64,000 nucleotides of DNA from an uncultured Mycoplasmatota bacterium (GTDB taxonomy: Bacteria > Bacillota_I > Bacilli_A > RF39 > UBA660), in the NCBI GenBank assembly GCA_900546275.1, contig URCH01000005.1:7913-71912 (forward strand), in the 5' to 3' direction. Positions 1 through 6,930 of the stretch are shown here, piece after piece. Made by a program: the position numbers and the translations under genes. Position 1 is the stretch's first letter. Every line of letters begins with the position of its first letter. The notes under the pieces were generated by a model, which was given only the letters and a program-made list of their open reading frames with translations, did not search any database and was not told where the DNA came from.

Positions 1-32
1 ATTTAATCTTACATTTTTTCTAATTAAATAAC

Positions 33-146
33 TTATTTAATTAAACTTTTTGGACATTCAGGTTCATCTAAAACTACACATAAACATGCTTGACTTCCAA
101 AAGAAGCGGCCTTAAATCCAAAGAATGACAATATAGCTGAAAACAT
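33..146 (-). CDS. agrD: AgrD-like cyclic autoinducer peptide precursor
   Basis: A 37-residue peptide starts at ATG 146-144 behind a good GGAGG site and ends at TAA 35-33. It has an amphipathic N-terminal leader (MFSAILSFFGFKAASFG), a core with cysteines at 21 and 23, and the acidic tail DEPECPKSL at residues 27-35. That tail matches the AgrD signature seen after the signal segment in staphylococcal and clostridial precursors (DE-x-E-x-P-K-x-L). By family knowledge AgrB cuts the tail off and closes a thiolactone between a core cysteine and the new C-terminus. The mature signal would end near Leu26, with Cys21 or Cys23 as the ring residue. It lies 39 nt downstream of agrB on the same strand. 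The kinase and regulator (agrC, agrA) are not in the window and could lie just beyond its left edge. Confidence 0.85.
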   Translation of the reverse strand: MFSAILSFFGFKAASFGSQACLCVVLDEPECPKSLIK

Positions 147-185
147 ATTATTCCTCCCTTTCTATTCTTTTATGTTTAAATTTCT

Positions 186-791
186 TTAAACCTCACTTAA
201 CAAATAATTTTTATAATTGTTATATGGCATGTTAAATAATTTATATATCAATGGCGAAATTATAAAACATTGTAATAATATTGAAAAACATAAACAATTT
301 GCTAAAAAATTATTATTTATAAATACTGATACAAAACTATATAAAATTGTAATTAATATAGATAATAATTTATATATTTCTCTTCTTCTTTTATTAATAA
401 TAGGCCTTTTAACTGTATCTGCTGGACTAAATAAATACATAAAGATGATACCTAATATTCCTATTATGGATTTTAATAAAAGTGATAAATTTATAAATTT
501 TATTAAAAACGGAATACATATAAAAATGATAGACGACATTACCAAACATATCCAACTTTTAGGAGCATGAAATCCAAAAGATGGTAGTCTAATAATGTTA
601 TAAAAAATCATAAATATAACAGTTTCTTTTAGTATCCCTAAAATAAAACATAGAGCAAAAATTATTACTAATTTAGTTATTAATAAGTATATAGAAACTA
701 ATCCATATTCTAATATTTCTAATTCTTCATTAGAATAACTTCTATTTTCTTGAACTTTCTTTAAACACCAATTAATAATTTTTTTTTTCAT
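186..791 (-). CDS. agrB: AgrB-like peptide processing membrane protease
   Basis: This 201-residue multi-pass membrane protein has the length and layout of AgrB, the cysteine endopeptidase that trims AgrD and helps form the cyclic autoinducer. The catalytic pair is visible: His75 and Cys82 in the segment FGFHAPKSWIC, with the seven-residue spacing of the family's active-site His and Cys. About five or six hydrophobic segments follow the amphipathic N-terminus. The small unlisted agrD gene lies directly downstream, giving a compact agrBD cassette. A hairpin followed by a T-run on the coding strand lies some 50 bases upstream of the start (positions 838-865), so the cassette may be controlled by termination in its leader. 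Family assignment is firm. The identity of the responding kinase is unknown from this window. Confidence 0.9.
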   Translation of the reverse strand: MKKKIINWCLKKVQENRSYSNEELEILEYGLVSIYLLITKLVIIFALCFILGILKETVIFMIFYNIIRLPSFGFHAPKSWICLVMSSIIFICIPFLIKFINLSLLLKSIIGILGIIFMYLFSPADTVKRPIINKRRREIYKLLSILITILYSFVSVFINNNFLANCLCFSILLQCFIISPLIYKLFNMPYNNYKNYLLSEV

Positions 792-837
792 ATCCCTTAC
801 TCCTGCGATGAGTATACAATTTTAAAAGTCGAAAAAT

Positions 838-865
838 GTAAAAAAAGCTTTAGAGTATAAAGCTT
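838..865 (-). terminator. Intrinsic terminator in the agrB leader
   Basis: Perfect 8-bp stem (AAGCTTTA, 845-852, with TAAAGCTT, 858-865) and a 5-nt loop. On the minus strand it is followed at once by a T-run, so it can only terminate minus-strand transcription. It sits between agrB and any promoter further upstream. No minus-strand gene lies between it and the divergent cold-shock gene. It is therefore either an attenuator of agrB or the end of a short unannotated RNA starting in 870-1040. Confidence 0.6.
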
Positions 866-1041
866 ATGAATTAAATTTTTTTTTAATTATGAAAATTTAT
901 TTTTTTACCAATTCATTCATATATAATAGGGTTTAATGCAAAAAAAGATATAAATTAAATTTGGATAGTACAATGTGATTTATACGTTTTATCAATCAAA
1001 TAATTACGCAAAATTTGTCGAATTTTTGGGATTTGTTTTAA

Positions 1042-1070
1042 TTGAATTTGGAGTATGTAGATTGTATATT
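1042..1070 (+). promoter_or_regulatory. Promoter of the cold-shock gene
   Basis: TTGAAT (1042-1047), 17-bp spacer, TATATT (1065-1070). Predicted start near 1077 gives a leader of about 30 nt, too short for a long cold-sensing 5' UTR. The remainder of the 792-1108 gap shows no open frame I would call a gene; apart from the minus-strand hairpin near 850 I see nothing clear in it. Confidence 0.65.
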
Positions 1071-1108
1071 AGTATTGTAAGCAATTTTACTAGAAGGGAG
1101 ATTTAAGA

Positions 1109-1321
1109 ATGAAAGGAAAAGTAAAATGGTTTAATAATGAAAAGGGGTTTGGATTTATAGAATATAAAGAAGGCGAGGATATATTTGTTCATTATTCTGC
1201 GATACTTTCAGAAGGGTATAAAACTTTAGTTGAAGGACAATATGTTGAATTTGATTTAGTTCAAACAGATAAAGGACTTCAAGCAAAAAACGTTGTTGAA
1301 ATTAAAGCAACTTTAGTATAA
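1109..1321 (+). CDS. cspA: Cold-shock domain RNA chaperone
   Basis: A 70-residue protein that is a single cold-shock domain. It opens with the family motif KGKVKWFNNEKGFGFIE, which contains RNP1 (KGFGFIE), followed by RNP2 (DIFVHYSAI). These aromatic motifs bind single-stranded RNA and DNA. Members of the family melt RNA structure and assist translation and transcription elongation in the cytoplasm. Length and sequence are typical. A clear AAGGGAG site precedes the ATG, the promoter is at 1042-1070 and a terminator follows at once, so it is monocistronic. Which paralogue it is (cspA, cspB, cspD) cannot be told from one copy. Confidence 0.95.
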   Translation: MKGKVKWFNNEKGFGFIEYKEGEDIFVHYSAILSEGYKTLVEGQYVEFDLVQTDKGLQAKNVVEIKATLV

Positions 1322-1323
1322 AA

Positions 1324-1352
1324 AATAATATCATAAGGTATTATTTTTTTTT
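1324..1352 (+). terminator. Terminator of cspA
   Basis: Stem AATAATA (1324-1330) with TATTATT (1339-1345), then a T-run. The hairpin overlaps the last codons of the convergent glycosyltransferase gene, whose stop codon lies in the loop. A short run of T on the opposite strand could let it work weakly both ways. Confidence 0.7.
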
Positions 1353-2428
1353 ATAATTTCTTCAATTATTTTTTTATTATTAATTAATCTTTTATCATTA
1401 GGATTAATATTTAAAGCCATGTTTATATATATTAAAGATTCTTCAATATAACCAAGTTTAAAAGAACTAATAGTTAATAAATCATATATAGTTTCATTCC
1501 AACTAAATGTTTCATTAATGTAATTTTTTTCATGTTTCTTTATTAAAAATGCTTTTTTACATAAATCATATACCTTCTTAAAATCATTAAGGTCATAGCA
1601 CATCAATGCATATTCAATATAGGGATCCCTTAAATATGACGCTTCTAATATTGCTTTTTCATACCATAATTTTGCTTCATCAAATCTATTAAGATTTTTA
1701 TAACATCTACCAATAAATCTCATAGATGCACATCTTTCATCTTTCCATTTTGCTGTTTTTAAACTTAAATGCTTAATTAAAGTATCAATTGCTTCATTCC
1801 ATTTACTATGGAACATATATTCCCTACCTAAATAATGCATATTTCTATCATCATTAGGACATTCTTCAACAGAAAGTTCTAAAAGATTAAGATAGGAACT
1901 TCTGGTTTTAGTGCGATCTGGATAATGATTTAAAACAATATCATCAGTTGTTATAATATTTTCATGTGCTTCTTTATAAGTTAATACTTCGTGTACTGGA
2001 TGCATCCAAGAATATCCATGTCTTTTATGTATTTTATCAGTATAAAAACTTATAGCAGGAATTCCGTTTTCATCAAAACTCCAATTATAATGATAGTGTA
2101 ATCTATCAGTATTCTTTTTCCACAGCTTTTCTAATTTATTTCTCCACCCTTTTTCTAGTACTTCATCTAAATCAGTACACACACATATATCTATATCATC
2201 AGGTACCATTTCAAGTGACCTATTTCTGGCAACATCAAATCTCCAAGGATTTATAATTTCTTCTTTTACAATAATGTTATGTTTTTTTAACTTTTCCACA
2301 GTATTATCGTTTGAACCAGTATCAAGAACATATATACTATCAGCTTCTTTCATTGATTCTGCCCATCTATCTACGAATTTTTCTTCGTTTTTACATATTG
2401 CATATACACATATTTTTAATTTTTTCAT
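1331..2428 (-). CDS. GT2-type glycosyltransferase with C-terminal helical repeats
   Basis: The N-terminal 230 residues are a GT-A fold family 2 glycosyltransferase. It has the opening strand KICVYAICKNE, the nucleotide-binding segment DTGSNDNT, and an acidic metal-binding motif DLDE around residue 87 where DxD is expected. The C-terminal 150 residues are helical with TPR-like spacing (YLGREYMFHSKWNEAIDTL and INMALNINPNDKRLI). This layout is common among soluble transferases that decorate surface glycans or glycoproteins from the cytoplasmic side. No signal peptide or membrane segment is present. A strong GGAG site precedes the ATG. It stands alone on the minus strand and converges on cspA. 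Donor and acceptor cannot be deduced. Confidence 0.85.
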   Translation of the reverse strand: MKKLKICVYAICKNEEKFVDRWAESMKEADSIYVLDTGSNDNTVEKLKKHNIIVKEEIINPWRFDVARNRSLEMVPDDIDICVCTDLDEVLEKGWRNKLEKLWKKNTDRLHYHYNWSFDENGIPAISFYTDKIHKRHGYSWMHPVHEVLTYKEAHENIITTDDIVLNHYPDRTKTRSSYLNLLELSVEECPNDDRNMHYLGREYMFHSKWNEAIDTLIKHLSLKTAKWKDERCASMRFIGRCYKNLNRFDEAKLWYEKAILEASYLRDPYIEYALMCYDLNDFKKVYDLCKKAFLIKKHEKNYINETFSWNETIYDLLTISSFKLGYIEESLIYINMALNINPNDKRLINNKKIIEEIIKKNNTL

Positions 2429-2518
2429 AATTCGCTCCTTTATTACAAGATATGCAAAAAAGAATTTAAGTATTTAATAAATATTCAGGCAACTATAATT
2501 TCATATAATTAAAGTTTT

Positions 2519-2527
2519 CATATAATA
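2519..2527 (+). promoter_or_regulatory. Possible sporulation-sigma -10 element
   Basis: CATATAATA, 21 bases ahead of the collagen-like gene, fits the -10 consensus of mother-cell sigma factors (CATA-N3-TA). A second CATATAAT lies 17 nt upstream at 2502-2509. I could not find a convincing -35 at the usual spacing, so this is only suggestive. It would fit a spore-surface role for the product. Confidence 0.3.
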
Positions 2528-2547
2528 AATTTGAAAGGAGAAAGAAT

Positions 2548-3213
2548 ATTACGGATAGCTATTCAAAGGCCTTTGAAAAAATAAAATATGATCAAAAATG
2601 TAAACCCAGTTGTTGTGTTGGCCTAACAGGGCCAAGAGGAATGATGAGACCAATTGGGAAGACAGGCCCGACTGGGCCAATAGGTCCAACAGGACCTGCT
2701 GGAACAAGTCTTCTAAGAACTGCATATTTAGTTACTTATAATGATGGAACACATCAAAATGGAAGACCGATTGTAAGTGAAGCGAGATTACCAATAGATC
2801 GTAATGAACTTGACCCAACTTCGTTAATTACATTAGACACAGAAAATGAAACAATCAGTTTCAATGTAATAGGTCATTATAAGATATCTGTTATAGTATC
2901 TGCGTATTCGTTGAAAATAGATACACAATTTAATCCAGCAACTGATTTTGTATCTATAGGATTTAGAACGGTAGGAACAGATAATATATACGTTGGAGCG
3001 AGCGAATGGTCTTATGATGAAAAAGCAAAGCAGTTATATATGCATGGAATGTTATCTATTCCAGATACTAGTGAATTATATGAACTTGTAAATATAGGAA
3101 GTCAAACTATATATTTGGCTACCCCAGACTTAAAAAAAATTAAATCAAAATCATATTTTACAAATTCTCTAGTAACAATAATTATAGAATATTTGGGTAA
3201 ACAAAGAGAATAA
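2548..3213 (+). CDS. Collagen-like surface/exosporium protein, probable ATT start
   Basis: The frame continues upstream of the first ATG (2641) without a stop, and the extension continues the Gly-X-Y pattern (GLTGPRGMM before RPIGKTGPTG), so translation must begin earlier. The only well-placed initiation site is ATT at 2548, seven bases after AGGAG; no ATG, GTG or TTG is in frame there. The resulting 221-residue product has a Cys-containing leader (CKPSCC), a short Gly-X-Y collagen stretch (residues 36-62), and a C-terminal beta-rich domain of about 160 residues. The last resembles the C1q/TNF-like trimerising heads of Bacillus BclA-type exosporium filaments. No signal peptide is present, as is usual for spore-surface filaments built from the mother cell. 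Spore-coat genes at 54 kb support that role, but phage-tail collagens share the pattern. Confidence 0.7.
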   Translation: MTDSYSKAFEKIKYDQKCKPSCCVGLTGPRGMMRPIGKTGPTGPIGPTGPAGTSLLRTAYLVTYNDGTHQNGRPIVSEARLPIDRNELDPTSLITLDTENETISFNVIGHYKISVIVSAYSLKIDTQFNPATDFVSIGFRTVGTDNIYVGASEWSYDEKAKQLYMHGMLSIPDTSELYELVNIGSQTIYLATPDLKKIKSKSYFTNSLVTIIIEYLGKQRE

Positions 3214-3299
3214 TATAAAGATGAAATTTTTGTGTTAATTCACATCTCTTAATGACAAAAAAATAAATACATGTTATAATCATAGTAGGAGGGATATAA

Positions 3300-3824
3300 A
3301 TGAAAACAAATATTCATGGAAACAAATTAGAAATAACAGAATCAATAAAAAGTTATATTATTGAAAAACTAGGAAAGTTAGATAAGTATTTTGAGAACCC
3401 TGAAGAATTGACGGCAACAATATCTCTAAAAGTAAGAGGAAAAGAGCAAATAGTAGAGATTACTATACCTATTAAAAAAGCAATTTTAAGATGCGAAGAA
3501 TCAAATGATGATTTATATGCATCAATAGATTTTGCAGTAGATAAATTAGAAAGACAAATAAGAAAAAATAAAACAAAAATGAAAAAAAATAAAGAAAAAT
3601 ATATTGAGATAAAAGAACTTGATATATCTTTAGATGAAGAAGAATCATCAAATATAGTAAAAAGAAAACAATTAGAAGTAAAACCAATGAGTGAAGAGGA
3701 AGCCATGCTTCAAATGGATTTGTTGGGTCATACGTTTTTCGTATTTAAAGCAGTAGAAGATGGTTTTACAAAAGTAGTTTACAAAAGAAAAGATGGAAAT
3801 TACGGAATAATTGAAATAAAATAA
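3300..3824 (+). CDS. hpf: Ribosome hibernation promoting factor, long form
   Basis: A 174-residue protein with the long-HPF layout of Firmicutes. An N-terminal domain (residues 1-100, beginning MKTNIHGNKLEITESIKSYI) binds the decoding centre of the 30S subunit. A charged Lys-rich linker follows, then a C-terminal dimerisation domain (KPMSEEEAMLQMDLLGHTFF, about residues 122-174) that joins two ribosomes into inactive 100S particles. The motif MSEEEAxxQMxLLGHxFFVF is nearly invariant in the family. It acts in the cytoplasm in stationary phase or stress. A GGAGGG site lies just before the start and a terminator follows. The neighbour secA has its own leader; hpf next to secA is a common Firmicute order. 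Confidence 0.95.
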   Translation: MKTNIHGNKLEITESIKSYIIEKLGKLDKYFENPEELTATISLKVRGKEQIVEITIPIKKAILRCEESNDDLYASIDFAVDKLERQIRKNKTKMKKNKEKYIEIKELDISLDEEESSNIVKRKQLEVKPMSEEEAMLQMDLLGHTFFVFKAVEDGFTKVVYKRKDGNYGIIEIK

Positions 3825-3830
3825 TTATGA

Positions 3831-3855
3831 AAACTGTTTAAAAACAGTTTTTTTT
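3831..3855 (+). terminator. Terminator of hpf
   Basis: AAACTGTTT (3831-3839) pairs with AAACAGTTT (3842-3850), followed by a T-run. The pairing closes to a very small loop, so the outer 7-8 pairs form the stem. Confidence 0.8.
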
Positions 3856-3916
3856 GTTTATTTTTTTTGCTATTTTTGATAAAATGATATAGAGACATAT
3901 AGAAGGAGATACAAAC

Positions 3917-6406
3917 ATGAATTTATTAAAAAAACTATTTGATCATGAATATAAAGAATTAAATAAATTTGATGCATTAGCTGACCAGGTAATTGAACTT
4001 GACGAAGAAATGCAAAAACTAAGTGATGAAGAATTAAAAAATAAAACACAAGAATTTAAAGACAGACTAAAAAACGGTGAAACACTAGAAGACATAAAAG
4101 TCGAAGCTTTTGCAGTAGTGAGAGAGGCTGCATATCGTGTAATAAAAGAAAAACCATTTAAAGTTCAGATAATTGGTGGTTTTGCTATTCATTATGGTAA
4201 CATTGCAGAAATGAAAACAGGTGAAGGAAAAACATTAACTTCAACAATGCCTGCATATTTAAATGCACTAACAGGTGAAGGGGTTCATATAATTACTGTA
4301 AACGAATACCTTGCTGGAAGAGATGCAGAATGGATGGGTTCTATATATAGATTTTTAGGTCTTACAGTTGGGGTTAACTATAGAGAACTTACTTCAGAAG
4401 AAAAAAAGAACGCATATAATTGTGATATAATGTATTCCACAAATAATGAAATTGGATTTGATTATCTAAGAGATAACATGGTTGTAAAAGCTCAAGATAG
4501 AGTTGCACGCCCATTTAACTTTGCGATTGTCGATGAAGTAGACTCAGTTCTTATAGATGAAGCAAGAACACCACTTATTATTTCAGGTGGAAGCATGAAT
4601 TCTGCTAATTTATATATTCAAGCCGATAAATTTGCTAAAACATTAAAGGAAAATAAAGGATATATATATGATGAACAAACAAAAGCAGTAAGTTTAGATA
4701 AAGAGGGTATAGATAAAGCAGAAAAGAAGTTTGGAGTTTCTAATTTATATGATATTAACAATTCAACTTTAGTACATTTTATTAATCAAGCCCTAAAAGC
4801 TAATTTTGCTATGAAAAGAGATTTTGATTATGTTGTAGAAGATGGAGAAGTTGTAATAGTAGATCCATTTACTGGACGTTTAATGAAAGGAAGAAATTAC
4901 TCTGATGGATTACATCAAGCAATAGAAGCAAAAGAAGGAGTAAAGATTCAAGAAGAAACAAAAACTTTAGCAACTATTACATTCCAAAATTTATTTAGAA
5001 TGTATAAAAAACTTTCTGGTATGACAGGTACAGCAAAGACAGAAGAAGAAGAATTTAGGGATATTTATAATATGTATGTTATATGTATTCCAACAAATAA
5101 ACCAGTAATAAGAGAAGATTTTAAAGATTTGATATTCGCAACTAAACAAGGTAAATATAAAGCAATAATAAATGAAATAAAAGAAAGACATGCTAAAGGA
5201 CAACCAGTTTTAGTTGGTACAATAGCTGTAGAAACAAGTGAATTAATAAGTTCAATGTTAAAAAAAGAACATATTCCACATGAAGTTTTAAATGCGAAAA
5301 ATAACGCAAGAGAAGCAGAAATAATTGCCAAAGCTGGTAATAAAGGTGCGGTTACAATCGCAACTAATATGGCTGGACGTGGAACCGATATAAAATTAAC
5401 AGATGAAGTAAAAGAACTTGGTGGTTTATGTGTAATCGGTACAGAACGTCATGAGTCAAGAAGAATTGATAACCAATTAAGAGGTAGATCAGGTAGACAA
5501 GGCGACCCAGGATTTTCACAATTCTGTGTATCTTTTGAAGATGATTTAATGGTTAGGTTTGGTACTGATAGAGCCAAAGCTATGCTTGAAAGAGTAGGAT
5601 TTTCAGGAGACCTTTCAATTAGAAATGGCATGTTATCTAAATCTGTTGAAAGCGCACAAAAACGTATAGAAGGTAATAACTATGATATACGTAAAACATT
5701 ACTTCAATATGATGATGTAATTAATCAACAAAGAGAAATTATATACGAAAGAAGAAATGAAATTTTAGATAATGAAAATATTCATGAAATGATACTTGAT
5801 ACCATAAAAAATTACTGTGAACTTCAAGTTGAATCTCATTTGAATGATGAAAATAAATTAGCTTCTAACGAATTAAGTGAGTTATTAGAGTCAGTAAACG
5901 AACTTTTGAGAAATAAAATAGAGTTTAAAGATATTGAAAATAAGTCAATTGATGAAATAAATTCATTTATTTATGATAAGTTTGTAACTGAATATGAAAA
6001 TAAAATAAAAGATATTCCAGCTCATATTCATCAAGAATTTGAACGTGCAATTACTTTAAGAGTTATTGATACTCACTGGATGGAACACATTAATACTATG
6101 TCTGTTCTTAGAGAGGGAATTCATTTAAGGGGATATGCACAAGAAGATCCATTAAGAGCTTATACAACAGAAGGATACGAATTATTTGATAATTTATTAG
6201 ATGTAATTGATAAAGAGGTTGTAACTTTCTTAATGAAAGCTGAAGTTAGACAAAATACTGAGAGAAAAGAAGTTGTCAAGGGTAATGCTGCTGAAGATAA
6301 TTCAAAAGTTAAAAAGCAGACTCCAAAGAAAACAGAAAAAATTGGTAGAAATGAACCTTGTCCATGTGGATCAGGAAAAAAATACAAACAATGCTGTGGT
6401 AAATAG
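3917..6406 (+). CDS. secA: Preprotein translocase ATPase SecA
   Basis: An 829-residue SecA, the motor that drives unfolded preproteins through SecYEG. Walker A is MKTGEGKT (residues 99-106), Walker B/DEAD box is DEVD (206-209), and the second helicase domain carries TNMAGRGTDI and the arginine motif in QLRGRSGRQGD. The chain ends in the zinc-binding tail CPCGSGKKYKQCC, which binds SecB or ribosomes in bacteria that keep it. Length is normal and there is no frameshift. AGAAGGAG precedes the ATG. It is probably a housekeeping gene transcribed alone, with an intrinsic terminator 140 bases downstream. As the general export motor it would have to secrete the giant repeat proteins encoded further along. 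Confidence 0.98.
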   Translation: MNLLKKLFDHEYKELNKFDALADQVIELDEEMQKLSDEELKNKTQEFKDRLKNGETLEDIKVEAFAVVREAAYRVIKEKPFKVQIIGGFAIHYGNIAEMKTGEGKTLTSTMPAYLNALTGEGVHIITVNEYLAGRDAEWMGSIYRFLGLTVGVNYRELTSEEKKNAYNCDIMYSTNNEIGFDYLRDNMVVKAQDRVARPFNFAIVDEVDSVLIDEARTPLIISGGSMNSANLYIQADKFAKTLKENKGYIYDEQTKAVSLDKEGIDKAEKKFGVSNLYDINNSTLVHFINQALKANFAMKRDFDYVVEDGEVVIVDPFTGRLMKGRNYSDGLHQAIEAKEGVKIQEETKTLATITFQNLFRMYKKLSGMTGTAKTEEEEFRDIYNMYVICIPTNKPVIREDFKDLIFATKQGKYKAIINEIKERHAKGQPVLVGTIAVETSELISSMLKKEHIPHEVLNAKNNAREAEIIAKAGNKGAVTIATNMAGRGTDIKLTDEVKELGGLCVIGTERHESRRIDNQLRGRSGRQGDPGFSQFCVSFEDDLMVRFGTDRAKAMLERVGFSGDLSIRNGMLSKSVESAQKRIEGNNYDIRKTLLQYDDVINQQREIIYERRNEILDNENIHEMILDTIKNYCELQVESHLNDENKLASNELSELLESVNELLRNKIEFKDIENKSIDEINSFIYDKFVTEYENKIKDIPAHIHQEFERAITLRVIDTHWMEHINTMSVLREGIHLRGYAQEDPLRAYTTEGYELFDNLLDVIDKEVVTFLMKAEVRQNTERKEVVKGNAAEDNSKVKKQTPKKTEKIGRNEPCPCGSGKKYKQCCGK

Positions 6407-6458
6407 CTTGTTTTATAAGGGTTTGTGAGTTTGACAATAGTCAAAAAAAGGCAAAAAA

Positions 6459-6536
6459 TTGTGCACATGATACCAAAAATTATGTGCACAAATTAAAAAA
6501 ATCCCCATATTATAAGGGAAAAATATATGTGCACAT
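6459..6536. repeat. Three TGTGCACA palindromes downstream of secA
   Basis: The perfect octamer palindrome TGTGCACA occurs at 6460-6467, 6483-6490 and 6528-6535. The third copy is extended to ATGTGCACAT. The first two also face each other as 10-bp inverted arms (TTGTGCACAT and ATGTGCACAA), so the transcript could fold there. Spacings are 23 and 45 bp, about two and four helical turns. Such GC-containing repeats stand out in this AT-rich background. They could be an operator or part of an RNA structure. Confidence 0.55.
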
Positions 6537-6542
6537 TAATAG

Positions 6543-6567
6543 AAACTAGCGTTAAGCTAGTTTTTAT
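6543..6567 (+). terminator. Probable terminator of secA
   Basis: AAACTAGC (6543-6550) pairs perfectly with GCTAGTTT (6556-6563) across a GTTAA loop, followed by T residues. The next 180 bases, to about 6750, hold no gene I can support, though weak imperfect hairpins are present around 6600-6700. Confidence 0.65.
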
Positions 6568-6750
6568 GTAAGAAATATAAACAGTGTTGAGGTAAATAAA
6601 CTTGCAAACTCGTATAAAATTCCTTGGAGTTTCTGCTTTATTAATAAGCATTTTGACTAACAAGAGTGCAAAAGATAATTTTTTAACATTTGTATAGAAT
6701 ATTTTTCCAAGTGAGATGATGTTCTATAATTACGATTTGTTACTTTTATA

Positions 6751-6781
6751 GTGACATTTTTTGCTTTTTATGGTGTATAAT
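6751..6781 (+). promoter_or_regulatory. Promoter of the DUF2828 leader RNA
   Basis: Consensus TATAAT at 6776-6781. GTGACA at 6751-6756 is a weaker -35 at a long 19-bp spacing. The predicted start near 6788 falls just where the first paired element of the leader begins, which supports both calls. Confidence 0.55.
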
Positions 6782-6787
6782 ATATTT

Positions 6788-6920
6788 GAAAGACTCGTAC
6801 AGCAAATTTTAAAGGTAATGTGAATCTTAATACGTTGGGTCACGCGTATATTTGAGTCTTGTGTAGCCACTTATAAAAATTAAAGTGACCTTTGTGGCTT
6901 AACATCTTATTTTAAATAAG
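6788..6920 (+). ncRNA. Structured leader RNA upstream of the DUF2828 gene
   Basis: A 7-bp stem AAGACTC (6790-6796) with GAGTCTT (6854-6860) closes a 71-nt domain. Inside it, ATACG (6830-6834) pairs with CGTAT (6845-6849). The 10-nt loop contains TCAC (6840-6843), which can pair with GTGA at 6820-6823 to form a pseudoknot. A second element follows: AGCCAC (6865-6870) with GTGGCT (6894-6899). It competes with CACTT (6868-6872) paired to AAGTG (6883-6887), so two exclusive folds exist just upstream of the ribosome-binding site (about 6918-6923). This resembles a riboswitch or an independent RNA processed from the leader. I do not recognise a known class. Because the gene below encodes a Ro60-like protein, an RNA partner analogous to Y RNA is possible, but the tRNA-like arm of bacterial Y RNAs is not apparent. 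Confidence 0.5.
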
Positions 6921-6930
6921 GAGAAATCTT

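Noticed and set aside
217..570. Plus-strand open frame of 117 codons opposite agrB
   Set aside because: It lies antisense to agrB, lacks a ribosome site and shows no domain; agrB has clear catalytic residues.
6788..6900. Leader RNA as a classical bacterial Y RNA
   Set aside because: No tRNA-like T-arm or acceptor-like arm is recognisable; kept only as a structured RNA of unknown class.
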